The notes under the pieces are model-generated. The model made no database searches. It was not told the DNA's origin and saw only the letters and a program-made list of their open reading frames with translations. 34,371 bases of DNA from a virus. The stretch's first letter is position 1. Every line of letters starts with the position of its first letter. Position numbers and translations under genes: made by a program. Positions 14,808 to 22,772 of the stretch are shown here, piece after piece. The DNA lies in IMG/VR virus record IMGVR_UViG_3300033155_001697, positions 1 through 34,371 of that record. One strand, written 5' to 3'.

Positions 14808-16534
14808 CAGTCGCCTCCAAGTTCGTCTTCAGTAAAGAGGCCGCGTCGCACCAGGGTCTGCCCCAGTCGCACGGCTGCAGCTTCGGCATTGTTGACGGCC
14901 GCGCCCATGGTCACTGCTCGATAGATGTCGGCATCCAACAGTGCCGCGACCGCCAGCTTCGCCACGCCCTGCTTGCCGTTCTGTCGCATGAAGGCCTCGA
15001 CGACACCGCCCAGTGCGAGCACCGCAGTCGTCGCCGTGGGGCTGAGTGTCGAGCCGTAAGATGCGCCGGCCAGATACAGCAGCATCCGCGATGCGATGGC
15101 GCCCGTCTTGCCGCCCTGCTTCCCAGCCTTCGACGCGGTGATCAGGTCCTCGAGGTGGCCGAAGCCGCGCTCGCCGAGGATCTCGGTCAGCGCCGCCGAC
15201 TCGCTCGAGGATCGTCCGCCGAGTGACATGAGCTCGCCGACCTGCGGGCTGCCGGCAACCGACGCCGCCTGCTCGCCCAGTCGACGCTGCAGGATGTGAA
15301 TCACTGCCGCGCGCCGCAGCGCGATGTCATCGCCGACGCTGTTCATCAGCGAGCGGATCCGCTTCACCTCGGTGACCGACATATCGCTCGAGAGGATTCG
15401 CTCGAGCGCCTTGCTCGCATTGTCGCTTCGGCCCTTGCCGATCAGGTACTGGTAGGTCCCGCTGCTCTCGGGGGCTGACTGCTCCACCGCTTCTCGAGCT
15501 CCGCGCATCTTCCGCACCGATTCGGCGGCGGGCCCGTACTCGTCGGCGGTCGAGGTGAGGTCGTCGAGCACCTGGTCGTAGGGCCCGTGCAGCTCGTCGT
15601 ACTGCCCCGCAGCGCCGCGGAAGTTCTCGGCCTCGTGCAGGCCGATCTCGCTGGGAAGGGCAGCGCCATCGCTGAGCACCTTCGGCGTGTCGTCCATGTG
15701 AGTGAACCGGTCGAGCAACTCCTCGCTCTTCCGGATGACGGGTTCGGCGCGGCCACGCATGCCCATGGTTTCCTTCTCGGCCTGGCGGCGCGCGCCCTGG
15801 TAGGTGTCGTTCATCATCTGGTGGCCACTGCGGACTTGCTCGCCGACATCGACGACCGGGTTGGTCCCGGCCGGCGGCGGCGAGGGCAGGTCGCTGACCA
15901 GCTTGCCGGCCTGACGCTGCGCCATGCCCGTCGACTCGGCTGCCCAGTTGCGGCCCAGGAAGCGCTTGACGGCTCCCCCTACGGAGTCCCACGCCTCGCC
16001 CTTGCCGAGGTACTCGATCGCGTCTTCCGTGAAGCCACGGACGCCTGGGATCTTCATGGCCATCTTCGCAGCGTGGCGCCTCGAGACCATCGACATTCCG
16101 GCATCCGCGAGCATGGATCCGCCCATCTGGGTGCCGCCGCCGAAGCCCATCTGGTTCAAGCCCATCGAGGCCACCTCACCCACGCCGCCGGCCGCTGCCC
16201 CGGTCAGGCCTCCAGCCGGGCCACCGAACGGGAGGCCCATGGCCCCGCCGATGGCAGCGCCCTTGCCGAAGCCGCCGGCGTAGTCCTGCCAGTCGTAGTC
16301 CGGCGTCGCGCGGTATTGCTCCGGCTTGCCAGGGTAGCCCCTGTCGTGAGGTTGATACCCACCCGACCCATCAGGCCGGGATCCGACTTTCGGGCCCACT
16401 GGAGCGCCTGACGGCGGTGGCTTGATCCCCTGGCTGGCTTCGAAGTGAGCGAGGGCCTCCTCTTCGGTGCCGTCGCCGCTGACCGTCGCCACGATCTTGC
16501 CGGTCTTCGGATCTCTGATTCTGAACGTCGCCAT
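14807..16534 (-). CDS. Large putative internal virion or ejection protein
   Basis: A 575-residue protein beginning FRIRDPKTGKIVATVSGDG...EEEALAHF, an opening found in many phage internal proteins. Residues about 85-140 are rich in Gly and Ala with membrane-like character (GKGAAIGGAMGLPFGGPAGG). The middle is a long helical region (QARRQAEKETMGMRGRAEPV), and a second hydrophobic helical zone lies near residues 470-520 (ASRMLLYLAGASYGS, TTAVLALGGVVEAFM). Membrane-active helices plus long coiled regions fit a protein that is ejected with DNA and helps form a channel across the envelope. ATG 16534 has CGGAG upstream and lies three bases after the previous stop. The assignment is by layout and position, not by a known domain. 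Confidence 0.5.
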   Translation of the reverse strand: MATFRIRDPKTGKIVATVSGDGTEEEALAHFEASQGIKPPPSGAPVGPKVGSRPDGSGGYQPHDRGYPGKPEQYRATPDYDWQDYAGGFGKGAAIGGAMGLPFGGPAGGLTGAAAGGVGEVASMGLNQMGFGGGTQMGGSMLADAGMSMVSRRHAAKMAMKIPGVRGFTEDAIEYLGKGEAWDSVGGAVKRFLGRNWAAESTGMAQRQAGKLVSDLPSPPPAGTNPVVDVGEQVRSGHQMMNDTYQGARRQAEKETMGMRGRAEPVIRKSEELLDRFTHMDDTPKVLSDGAALPSEIGLHEAENFRGAAGQYDELHGPYDQVLDDLTSTADEYGPAAESVRKMRGAREAVEQSAPESSGTYQYLIGKGRSDNASKALERILSSDMSVTEVKRIRSLMNSVGDDIALRRAAVIHILQRRLGEQAASVAGSPQVGELMSLGGRSSSESAALTEILGERGFGHLEDLITASKAGKQGGKTGAIASRMLLYLAGASYGSTLSPTATTAVLALGGVVEAFMRQNGKQGVAKLAVAALLDADIYRAVTMGAAVNNAEAAAVRLGQTLVRRGLFTEDELGGD

Positions 16535-16537
16535 CGC

Positions 16538-17764
16538 TTACTCCGGAACCCGCTCGATCGTCCAGCCGCCTGTGGTGGCCGGGGCAGGGGGGGCAGAACC
16601 ATTTGCCCCACTTGCGCCGCGGGGACCTCGAGCTCCGAAGCGTGCCTCCCAGGCTGCGCTCGCCTTGTCCTTCTGGCTCGCCGGCACCTGGCTGAGATAC
16701 GCGCGACGGCCCTTCCGGAACCAGGTGTCGAGCTTGACCTGCGCCGTGTCGCTGATCTTGCCGCCGCGGATGAGCTCGGTGTAATTGGGGAAGGTCGTGA
16801 GCAGGAACGCGCGCTCGGTCTCGTTGACCTGCGCTCCCGATGTCGCCTTCAGGAACTCGGCGACCGCGATCGTCTTCAGTTGCTCGTAGGCCTCGAAGCC
16901 CACATTGCCGGCACCCGTTGCGAGCCGGTCGGCCTTGTTCATCCCGGTCTGCAGGATGTTGGTGTCGCCCTGGCTGGCGATGTCTCGAGCGACCTGCTCG
17001 AGGTCAGCGAACGTGCCCTGGAACGCGACGGCCGCAGCCATCTGCTCCCGGACCTTCGCACTGCCGCGCACGACGATTCCAAGCCCTGGCTCCCGGAAGG
17101 CCTTCCCGTTGATCACGTCTCGAGCGAGCGGTTCGTCGCCGAGCTCGAAGACGAGCTCGTTGTACTGGTTGTCCTGGCTGGCCGCGGTCCTCTCGTCCAG
17201 GCGTCCGCCTTCTGTGAAACTCACCAGCGGCGGCGGCGGCGGGACCGGCATCTCGTTCCCGGTCATCGGTTGCAGCCCGAGCGCCTGGTCGCGTGATCCA
17301 TAGGTCGCTCCATCCTTGCTAAGAATCTTGACCGGCGCGTACTCGGTCGGGTTGTAGCCACCGGCGGCGGGATACATCTCGCCGAAGATCGCGCTCGCCT
17401 TCTCCGCGTACTCGAATGCGCCCTGGCCCATCAGGTACTGGATCGCCGCCTGGCGCTGGTTCGGGTCGCTCATGTCGGAGAAGTTCTCCTGCATGTGCGC
17501 CATGATCCCCTGCTGTCGTCGGGTGTGCTCCGTCTGCGCGGCCATCTGCATTTTGCGCATCTCTTGTTCGACGCCCTGCTGTCGCAGCTGCGCGAGCGCG
17601 TGAGGGCCTGCCCACGGATTCTGCGCGGCACCCGAGACGCCGGCCGCGTAGGCCGCGCCGCCGAGTACACCAGCCAGTGACTTCATGACGCTGAGCGCCT
17701 TCTGGCCTCCGGTGAGCTCCTCTTCTTCTTCCTGCGGTTGCGGCGGGATCATTCCGAACGACAT
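16538..17764 (-). CDS. Putative internal virion or ejection protein
   Basis: The 408-residue protein starts at ATG 17764 (MSFGMIPPQPQEEEEE), overlapping the upstream stop as TGATG; longer in-frame readings lie inside the previous gene. It has an acidic N-terminus, a Gly/Ala-rich hydrophobic helix (MKSLAGVLGGAAYAAGVSGA), a Gln/Met-rich helical region (QQGVEQEMRKMQMAAQTEH), and a C-terminal helical segment KATSGAQVNETERAFLLTTF, a motif type that recurs in internal or DNA-ejection proteins of many phages. Together with its two neighbours it makes a set of three helical proteins, as in P22-like (gp7/16/20) or T7-like (gp14/15/16) ejection modules. Confidence 0.5.
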   Translation of the reverse strand: MSFGMIPPQPQEEEEELTGGQKALSVMKSLAGVLGGAAYAAGVSGAAQNPWAGPHALAQLRQQGVEQEMRKMQMAAQTEHTRRQQGIMAHMQENFSDMSDPNQRQAAIQYLMGQGAFEYAEKASAIFGEMYPAAGGYNPTEYAPVKILSKDGATYGSRDQALGLQPMTGNEMPVPPPPPLVSFTEGGRLDERTAASQDNQYNELVFELGDEPLARDVINGKAFREPGLGIVVRGSAKVREQMAAAVAFQGTFADLEQVARDIASQGDTNILQTGMNKADRLATGAGNVGFEAYEQLKTIAVAEFLKATSGAQVNETERAFLLTTFPNYTELIRGGKISDTAQVKLDTWFRKGRRAYLSQVPASQKDKASAAWEARFGARGPRGASGANGSAPPAPATTGGWTIERVPE

Positions 17765-18519
17765 CACTTGCCTCCCATCTGGCTGAGCGGGTTGAACAGG
17801 CCACCGATGCCACCCATGAGCGCCTGCCCCCACTGGAAGGGCTGCACCATCGCCACGTCGCTCGAGCTTTCACCCATGAGCGGGTTCGCGCCCATCTGCG
17901 ACAGGAATTGATCCAGCTTCGCGTAGGGGTACTGGAACTGACGCATCTCTTCGGCTTGCTGGTTGCGAGTGTCCTGCTCGTACTCCATGCCGACCTTGCC
18001 CTGCATCGTCGCGTCGGCGTGCTGCAGTTGCTGCATTTGCCCTGTCTGGCCCATGGCCGTCATCATGTTCTGGCGCTCGGCCTGGTAGTTGCCGCCCCAG
18101 AGTCGTGCGGCCGTGTTCTGTCCGGCATCGGCCATCGCGTTCGCCATGGCGCCGCTGCCGAATCGGCCACCGCTCGAGAACCCAGACTGCGGACCCGCCA
18201 TCGCTCCACCGACGGAACGGTCGACAATCTCTTGCATCCACGGATTGGAGTCGGGGTCGAGGTAGGCCCCGCTCATCGTCTTCTGCCACTCCTTCCCGCC
18301 GACGCGCGCTGCAGAGTTTTGTGAGTTAGAGGTGCGCATCATCTGGTCGAGCGCGCCCTGGCGCTGGTCGGAGATCCCGACGTAGCCCGAGGGCAGCGAG
18401 GCGTCGTCGTTGTAGAGATTGCGCGCTTCGTCTAGCGCGAACTCGCCCTGCTTGCGCATGTGCCTGTTGATGCGCGTGTTCGAATACTGCTCTTGTCGTC
18501 CGCCGAATGCTGCGCCCAT
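17764..18519 (-). CDS. Conserved-type virion protein of the ejection cluster
   Basis: A 251-residue protein rich in Gln, Met, Ala and Gly. It includes the segment YLDPDSNPWMQEIVDRSVGG and SGFSSGGRFGSGAMANAMAD, a combination I associate with a podovirus structural protein located between tail and internal-protein genes. The second half is helical and Gln-rich (QAERQNMMTAMGQTGQMQQL), and the end is Gly-rich and hydrophobic (GQALMGGIGGLFNPLSQM). Start ATG 18519 directly abuts the GNAT-like gene stop. Function is not established; a DNA-transfer role is inferred from composition and position. Confidence 0.5.
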   Translation of the reverse strand: MGAAFGGRQEQYSNTRINRHMRKQGEFALDEARNLYNDDASLPSGYVGISDQRQGALDQMMRTSNSQNSAARVGGKEWQKTMSGAYLDPDSNPWMQEIVDRSVGGAMAGPQSGFSSGGRFGSGAMANAMADAGQNTAARLWGGNYQAERQNMMTAMGQTGQMQQLQHADATMQGKVGMEYEQDTRNQQAEEMRQFQYPYAKLDQFLSQMGANPLMGESSSDVAMVQPFQWGQALMGGIGGLFNPLSQMGGK

Positions 18520-19013
18520 CAGGCCTCCTCCTCCTGGTCAAGGTCGATCGCGTAGAATGTCGCGATCTCTTCCGCTCCAGGGATGAACCGCTTCCAACCT
18601 CGGCGGCCGGTGATTTCCAGCTGATTGAATCCCTTCTTCTTCGCGACGTGCTGCATCGCCGGCCACATCTTCTCGGCCCATAGGTGGATGTGCGCGCCGC
18701 CACAGAGACCGAGACTCATCACTCGCCGCTTCGGGTAGACGCGCGCTTCCGCGATGATCACCGCATAGATGCGAGACGCGGGCGGATCCCAGATCAACAT
18801 GACTTCAGCCATGCCGTCAGTGATCGCCTGCAGCGTGTCCTCGGGCCCGAGTCGTCCAGCCGATCGCTCGAAGACCTGGTCGAGATAGGGGACGATGGTC
18901 TCCCACCCGTCGACAGCCTGCTGCGTCGTCAGCACCGTCAACTTGATCTGGTCCGTGTCGATGATCGGGACGACACTCTCGGCGCCTTGTAGTGTCACCT
19001 GGTCCATGCTCAT
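18519..19013 (-). CDS. GNAT-like protein in the tail cluster
   Basis: The 164-residue protein has an acyl-CoA N-acyltransferase-like layout: MLIWDPPASRIYAVIIAEAR as the central strands, MSLGLCGGAHIHLWAEKM as a loop and helix at the place of the acetyl-CoA site, and HVAKKKGFNQLEITGRRGW, where a helix leads into the strand and ends in GRRGW. Related GNAT-like proteins lie between neck and tail genes in many podoviruses, and their role is unknown. The canonical Q/RxxGxG/A motif is not obvious, so enzymatic activity is uncertain. ATG 19013 overlaps the previous stop as ATGA; a start at 19031 is possible. Confidence 0.6.
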   Translation of the reverse strand: MSMDQVTLQGAESVVPIIDTDQIKLTVLTTQQAVDGWETIVPYLDQVFERSAGRLGPEDTLQAITDGMAEVMLIWDPPASRIYAVIIAEARVYPKRRVMSLGLCGGAHIHLWAEKMWPAMQHVAKKKGFNQLEITGRRGWKRFIPGAEEIATFYAIDLDQEEEA

Positions 19014-19444
19014 CCTGCGATTCTCCTCCACTTCTCGGTGACGCTGTCGTACCAGAGCTCCGTAGACCGCCCGGCGGCCATCGAGTGGTCCGCGACGATC
19101 GAGAACTGGTTCACTGCGAGCGATGTCGTCTCGTGCTTCAGCGTGATCGTGAACGCTGACACATTGATCAGAAGCAACCGTCGACCTGGACCGGCCTCGA
19201 TTCCGGTGAGGTTGTATGCGCCGTCGGAGTCGATGCGGACAATCGAGTATCCGCCGAAGTCGGCGTCGTCCGTGTTGGCCGTCATCGCGTGCTCGAGGTG
19301 CGAGAAGCTCACCATCTCGGTCAGTTCGTTGCCGTCACGCGACACGGGTCCGGTCGTGAGATAGTCGACGATCATCCGAAGATGCTCCTCGATGTTGCCC
19401 AGGTAGAATGCGGGCGGCTTCTGAGCTCCGACGACTCGACTCAT
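19010..19444 (-). CDS. Small beta-rich tail or neck protein
   Basis: A 144-residue protein. After a helical N-terminus (NIEEHLRMIVDYLTTG) it has the fibre-like beta module RRLLLINVSAFTITLKHETT and then ELWYDSVTEKWRRI, a pattern common in tail fibre and appendage proteins (an L.LINV.....TL..... strand pair followed by a W strand). It overlaps both neighbours by ATGA junctions. A tail-appendage or adaptor role is likely; the family is not identified. Confidence 0.55.
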   Translation of the reverse strand: MSRVVGAQKPPAFYLGNIEEHLRMIVDYLTTGPVSRDGNELTEMVSFSHLEHAMTANTDDADFGGYSIVRIDSDGAYNLTGIEAGPGRRLLLINVSAFTITLKHETTSLAVNQFSIVADHSMAAGRSTELWYDSVTEKWRRIAG

Positions 19445-20994
19445 TTCTTCCCAAGCCTCCCCGCCTTGAAGTCGAATCCAACGCAGTCACGGACGGGCCC
19501 CACGTAGACAAAGGCTCCCTCGTGATACCGGCCGACGGCGCGCTGCGGACAGACACCGCTAGGTTTCATCTCCGAGAACGACCATGAAGTCCGAGGCCCG
19601 CCTGGCTGAACTCGCGCGAGCACTCCGGCTCCGATGGCGACGTTGCTCAGATCCTCTGCGATATAGGACGGCCGAAGCATGCGGATCATCCCGCGCCGGC
19701 CTTCGGGTAGTTCGAACTTCCCGGTGTGGATTGTCGACCAGTCGCCGCCGATGCCGCTGTACGACCGGATCAGGTTGTCCGTGTTGAAGTAGGAGAGGAC
19801 GATGTCCTGGCCGGCGCCGGCGCCGAGCTCGTCCATGTTCTGATCAGCAAGCCCTGTCGGGAGAGCCACGTCCATGTCCAGCGAGGAATAGGTGGCGCCG
19901 TCCATACTCAGATCAGTGATGCGCGGCTCCATCGCGAACACGCGCTGGTTGCTCTCGCCCGAGTGCCAGAACTGCTTCAGGTCGTAGTTGTACCCGATGA
20001 GCGTGTTGTAGTTTCCGAAGACGATGTCGCCAGCGGTCATCGGGATGGACCACACTACGGAGTGCAACCGCGGCAGGTGAGCGACGGAGCAGTGCGCGTC
20101 GGCTCTCGACCAGTCGATTTCGTTTAGAACGGTACGGTCGATCTTTTCGAATCCGATCGTCTGCGTCTGCGCTCCGTTAAAGATCATGAAGCCTTCACGC
20201 GACAAGAAGTAGACGAAGTTCCCGACGGCGATCGCCGCGTTGGGAACGACAGCGCCGCGCTTGTTGTCGATCTTGCGGAACGTCCAGAACTTCGGGGCGC
20301 CGACCTGGTCGGCTCGCCACACCTGCTTCTGGCGAAAGACTGCGGTGTACTCGGCCGCATCGACGATCTGAACCACCGGGCCACCGTCGCCCTCGAGGAT
20401 CTGGAAGTCCGACTGCTTGTTGATCGCGTCGGCCGTGGCGATCGTCGGCCAGTCCGTCGGGTCGCCGATCGCGGACCAGTGCAGGGCGCCTTCGCCTTCT
20501 GCTCCGCTACCGATGTTGTTGCCGCGCGCCTCGAGGTTGCCGGCCATCAGGAACTCTTTCGCGGTAGCGATCGTGCCGGCGAACGGTGCGTGCGCGCTTA
20601 TATCGGCGAACGTGCCGCCAGGAGAAGCGGCTCGCTGAATCGGGTCGTTCTTGTTGGTGGCGTAGACGGCGTCACCGTAGACATCGAACTCCCAATGGTC
20701 GACGGGCCCGAGCGTGTAGTCGCCGACCTTCGATCGGTCAGTCCATGTGAACGAGCCCGACTCCTGGTAGATCTTGTCGTCGGTCGCCGCGAAGAAGAAC
20801 GCCTCGCCATCCTGCGTTCGACCGATGAACACGCCGCGCGCTTCGCCGAAGAGCGCCTCGATCTCCGACGTTTCGCGCTTTGGTAGCGGCTGCCATCCGG
20901 CCATGGACGGGCTCATGTGGTTGACGTAGAGCAGGCCGGGCGTCTTCACCTGGCGCTGGTCGGGCAGCCATTCTCCGAACTCGACATCCGGCAT
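19441..20994 (-). CDS. gp10-like packaged-DNA stabilisation / tail hub protein
   Basis: The 517-residue protein is beta-strand rich, with propeller-like repeats such as GVFIGRTQDGEAFFFAATDD, HWEFDVYGDAVYATNKND, EFLMAGNLEARGNN and NFVYFLSREGFMIFNG. This pattern, its length near 500 and its place next to the adaptor gene resemble the P22 gp10 (DNA stabilisation) family and related tail hub proteins that plug the portal after packaging. Start ATG 20994 overlaps the adaptor gene stop (TGATG). The family call is moderate because it rests on overall pattern and gene order. Confidence 0.6.
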   Translation of the reverse strand: MPDVEFGEWLPDQRQVKTPGLLYVNHMSPSMAGWQPLPKRETSEIEALFGEARGVFIGRTQDGEAFFFAATDDKIYQESGSFTWTDRSKVGDYTLGPVDHWEFDVYGDAVYATNKNDPIQRAASPGGTFADISAHAPFAGTIATAKEFLMAGNLEARGNNIGSGAEGEGALHWSAIGDPTDWPTIATADAINKQSDFQILEGDGGPVVQIVDAAEYTAVFRQKQVWRADQVGAPKFWTFRKIDNKRGAVVPNAAIAVGNFVYFLSREGFMIFNGAQTQTIGFEKIDRTVLNEIDWSRADAHCSVAHLPRLHSVVWSIPMTAGDIVFGNYNTLIGYNYDLKQFWHSGESNQRVFAMEPRITDLSMDGATYSSLDMDVALPTGLADQNMDELGAGAGQDIVLSYFNTDNLIRSYSGIGGDWSTIHTGKFELPEGRRGMIRMLRPSYIAEDLSNVAIGAGVLARVQPGGPRTSWSFSEMKPSGVCPQRAVGRYHEGAFVYVGPVRDCVGFDFKAGRLGKK

Positions 20995-21647
20995 CAGTAC
21001 CTCGTGTTGACCTTCCCGTCGTTGAATCCGGAGCGCGGCCTTGCCTCGCCGAAGGGTCGACCCCGGCCGCGAACGTCCAGGCTGATGAGACTGTCTTTCG
21101 CTTGCTTATACATCTGCGCCCACACCTGCAGTCGCTCGTCGTCGATCAGATACGGCTGCGCCTCGAGCAGTGACGCATAGAGATAGACATCGGGCGCCAG
21201 GTCGAGCAGCCAGTTTGTCGGGTTGTTAGTCGAGAGCTTCGGGACCATCTGGCGGTAGTACATCTGGAACGGATACGTGCCGGCGTCGACACCGGTCGGG
21301 TCTGGAGCGAAGAACAAGGACGAACCGATGATTGTGTAGAGACGCGGAATGCCCGATAGCGACGAGACACTCGAGGAGAAGAACAGGTGCTGCGGTCTCG
21401 GCTTCGCCAGCAGCCACGGCGAGTGCGACGTGAGGTAGAGCGATCGCAGCTCGAGGAAGTCCACGGGCAGCGGGACCTCTTGCTGGTCGATGTCGCCTTC
21501 GAAGATAGTTTCCATCCATCGCACCGAGAGCTCGCGATCGAACCGCGACTCGGCCAGGCGGATGAACGTCGGAATCTTCCCGCTGACATCTTCCTGCTCG
21601 AGGTAGTCCTCGATGATTTGCTGCAGCTCCGCGTATGTCTCGAGCAC
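20994..21647 (-). CDS. Head-tail adaptor protein (SU10/gp4-like)
   Basis: The 217-residue protein opens with TYAELQQIIEDYLEQEDV then IPTFIRLAESRFDRELSVRW, the helical signature of podovirus adaptor proteins (SU10-type adaptor; similar in role to P22 gp4 and T7 gp11). A beta part follows (GIPRLYTIIGSSLFFAPDP, PFQMYYRQMVPKLS), then a helical end. Adaptors dock under the portal ring and form the short tail. GTG 21647 immediately follows the previous stop and has GGGAGG upstream. Gene order beside portal, capsid and gp10-like genes agrees. Confidence 0.78.
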   Translation of the reverse strand: MLETYAELQQIIEDYLEQEDVSGKIPTFIRLAESRFDRELSVRWMETIFEGDIDQQEVPLPVDFLELRSLYLTSHSPWLLAKPRPQHLFFSSSVSSLSGIPRLYTIIGSSLFFAPDPTGVDAGTYPFQMYYRQMVPKLSTNNPTNWLLDLAPDVYLYASLLEAQPYLIDDERLQVWAQMYKQAKDSLISLDVRGRGRPFGEARPRSGFNDGKVNTRY

Positions 21648-22010
21648 CTAGATCCTCCCAGGGGCCGTCCGTAGGCCGCTCCACTCGTTGGAGTTAAGCC
21701 GGCGCACGATTCGCGCCTTGTCTTCATCGTTCCATCGGTAGAAGTCGATGTCCTCTTCGATCATCCACTTCTCGAGAACGGCGAACGGGATCTGCGCAAC
21801 CTGGACCCAGCTTCGCCCGGCCCACAGTGACCCGCTGAAGTTGTCCCTGTTCCGCAGCGCCGCGTTCATCTCGAGCACTTCGGTGCAGTCCTGCGCGACG
21901 TGCTCTTCGATCGAGTGGTTCGCGTTGTCGAGCGTATTGATCCGGATCTTGCGCACGACTTCGGAGTCCTGCGCGGAGACATCTTCCCACGGTGTGTACG
22001 CGCCAGGCAT
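21648..22010 (-). CDS. Small conserved-type head or neck protein
   Basis: A 120-residue protein with a middle region SLWAGRSWVQVAQIPFAVLE, followed by EKWMIEEDIDFYRWND and the end LNSNEWSGLRTAPGRI. A WRTAPGRI-like ending after a helix of this type is frequent in short proteins between capsid and adaptor genes of podoviruses. Function is unknown. The start ATG overlaps the stop of the decoration-like gene (TAATG). Confidence 0.6.
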   Translation of the reverse strand: MPGAYTPWEDVSAQDSEVVRKIRINTLDNANHSIEEHVAQDCTEVLEMNAALRNRDNFSGSLWAGRSWVQVAQIPFAVLEKWMIEEDIDFYRWNDEDKARIVRRLNSNEWSGLRTAPGRI

Positions 22011-22345
22011 TAGCCGATCTCCCGGAGACCCTCGAACCAGAGTCCCGCGATGTCGGCCACGGCCACATTGAACTTCATCAACTTGGCAGTGATCGCGATC
22101 CCGTATGCAGCATTCGGAACCGCAACATCAGACGTAAACTGAATTAGGACCTCGTTGGGGTCGTAGTAGGTGTGCCAGGTAGTGCCACCGTCCGGAGAGA
22201 CCAGGGCAGTGATGATGGCGTCGCCGGAGTCTCTGTCCATGTAGAGAACCCCGCTGGTGAACTCCGACACGTCGATCGCAGGCGTGTCAGCGCTAGACGC
22301 GACGGCTCCGAGGTCGATGATCTTGTGCCTCTGCTTGATCGGCAT
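22010..22345 (-). CDS. Putative head decoration protein (paralogue A)
   Basis: A 111-residue beta-rich protein from ATG 22345, preceded by AAGGAGC. It shares with the next gene upstream the layout HKIIDLGAVASS, AIDVSEFTSGVLYMD, VSPDGGTTWHTYYDP and an IAGLWFEGLREIG end. The position just after the capsid gene and the existence of two copies suggest small head proteins that decorate or stabilise the shell. An in-frame reading from 22399 is rejected as it lies inside the paralogue. Confidence 0.6.
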   Translation of the reverse strand: MPIKQRHKIIDLGAVASSADTPAIDVSEFTSGVLYMDRDSGDAIITALVSPDGGTTWHTYYDPNEVLIQFTSDVAVPNAAYGIAITAKLMKFNVAVADIAGLWFEGLREIG

Positions 22346-22358
22346 TTCTCGCTCCTTG

Positions 22359-22679
22359 TTAGGCGACCTCGCGGATGCCCTCGATGTAGCCGGCATCAAG
22401 GTCCGCTGTGGTCACGAGTCCCTTGAACAGTTTCGGCATGATGGGGATCTGGTATGAGCGCTCAACGCCGGAAATCGTGAACCGACCGCGAACGCCGTTA
22501 GGCCTCATCAGTACAAACCAGGTGCTTCCGCCGTCCGGGGAGCACTGCATCTCGAAGACCGCTCCCGTGCCGTCAATGTGAACGACTCCCTTCGTGAACT
22601 CGCCCATGTCGACGGCAGCGGTGCTGCCAGGAAAGGACACGGCTCCGAGCTTTCTGATCGAGTGTCTTCGGTTCGGCAT
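22359..22679 (-). CDS. Putative head decoration protein (paralogue B)
   Basis: A 106-residue paralogue of the next gene: HSIRKLGAVSFPG, AVDMGEFTKGVVHID, CSPDGGSTWFVLMRP and DAGYIEGIREVA align with the other copy along the whole length. Identity is low, so the duplication is old. ATG 22679 has a strong GGAGGTGTT site. A 93-base gap separates it from the major capsid gene. The same head-decoration role is inferred. Confidence 0.6.
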   Translation of the reverse strand: MPNRRHSIRKLGAVSFPGSTAAVDMGEFTKGVVHIDGTGAVFEMQCSPDGGSTWFVLMRPNGVRGRFTISGVERSYQIPIMPKLFKGLVTTADLDAGYIEGIREVA

Positions 22680-22735
22680 AACACCTCCGGGAAAGTGAGA
22701 GGACGGCCCCAGTGCCGGGCGGGCCAGAAACCTGA

Positions 22736-22753
22736 CTTCGGCATAACCCGAAG
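22736..22753 (-). terminator. Small hairpin after the major capsid gene
   Basis: CTTCGG and CCGAAG pair around a six-base loop, 20 bases after the capsid stop. The downstream bases on the minus strand (TCAGGTTTCTGG) are only weakly T-rich. It may reduce read-through or protect the capsid mRNA; a full terminator is doubtful because late genes continue beyond it. Confidence 0.3.
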
Positions 22754-22772
22754 CCGCCCTCTCGCGAGCCGC

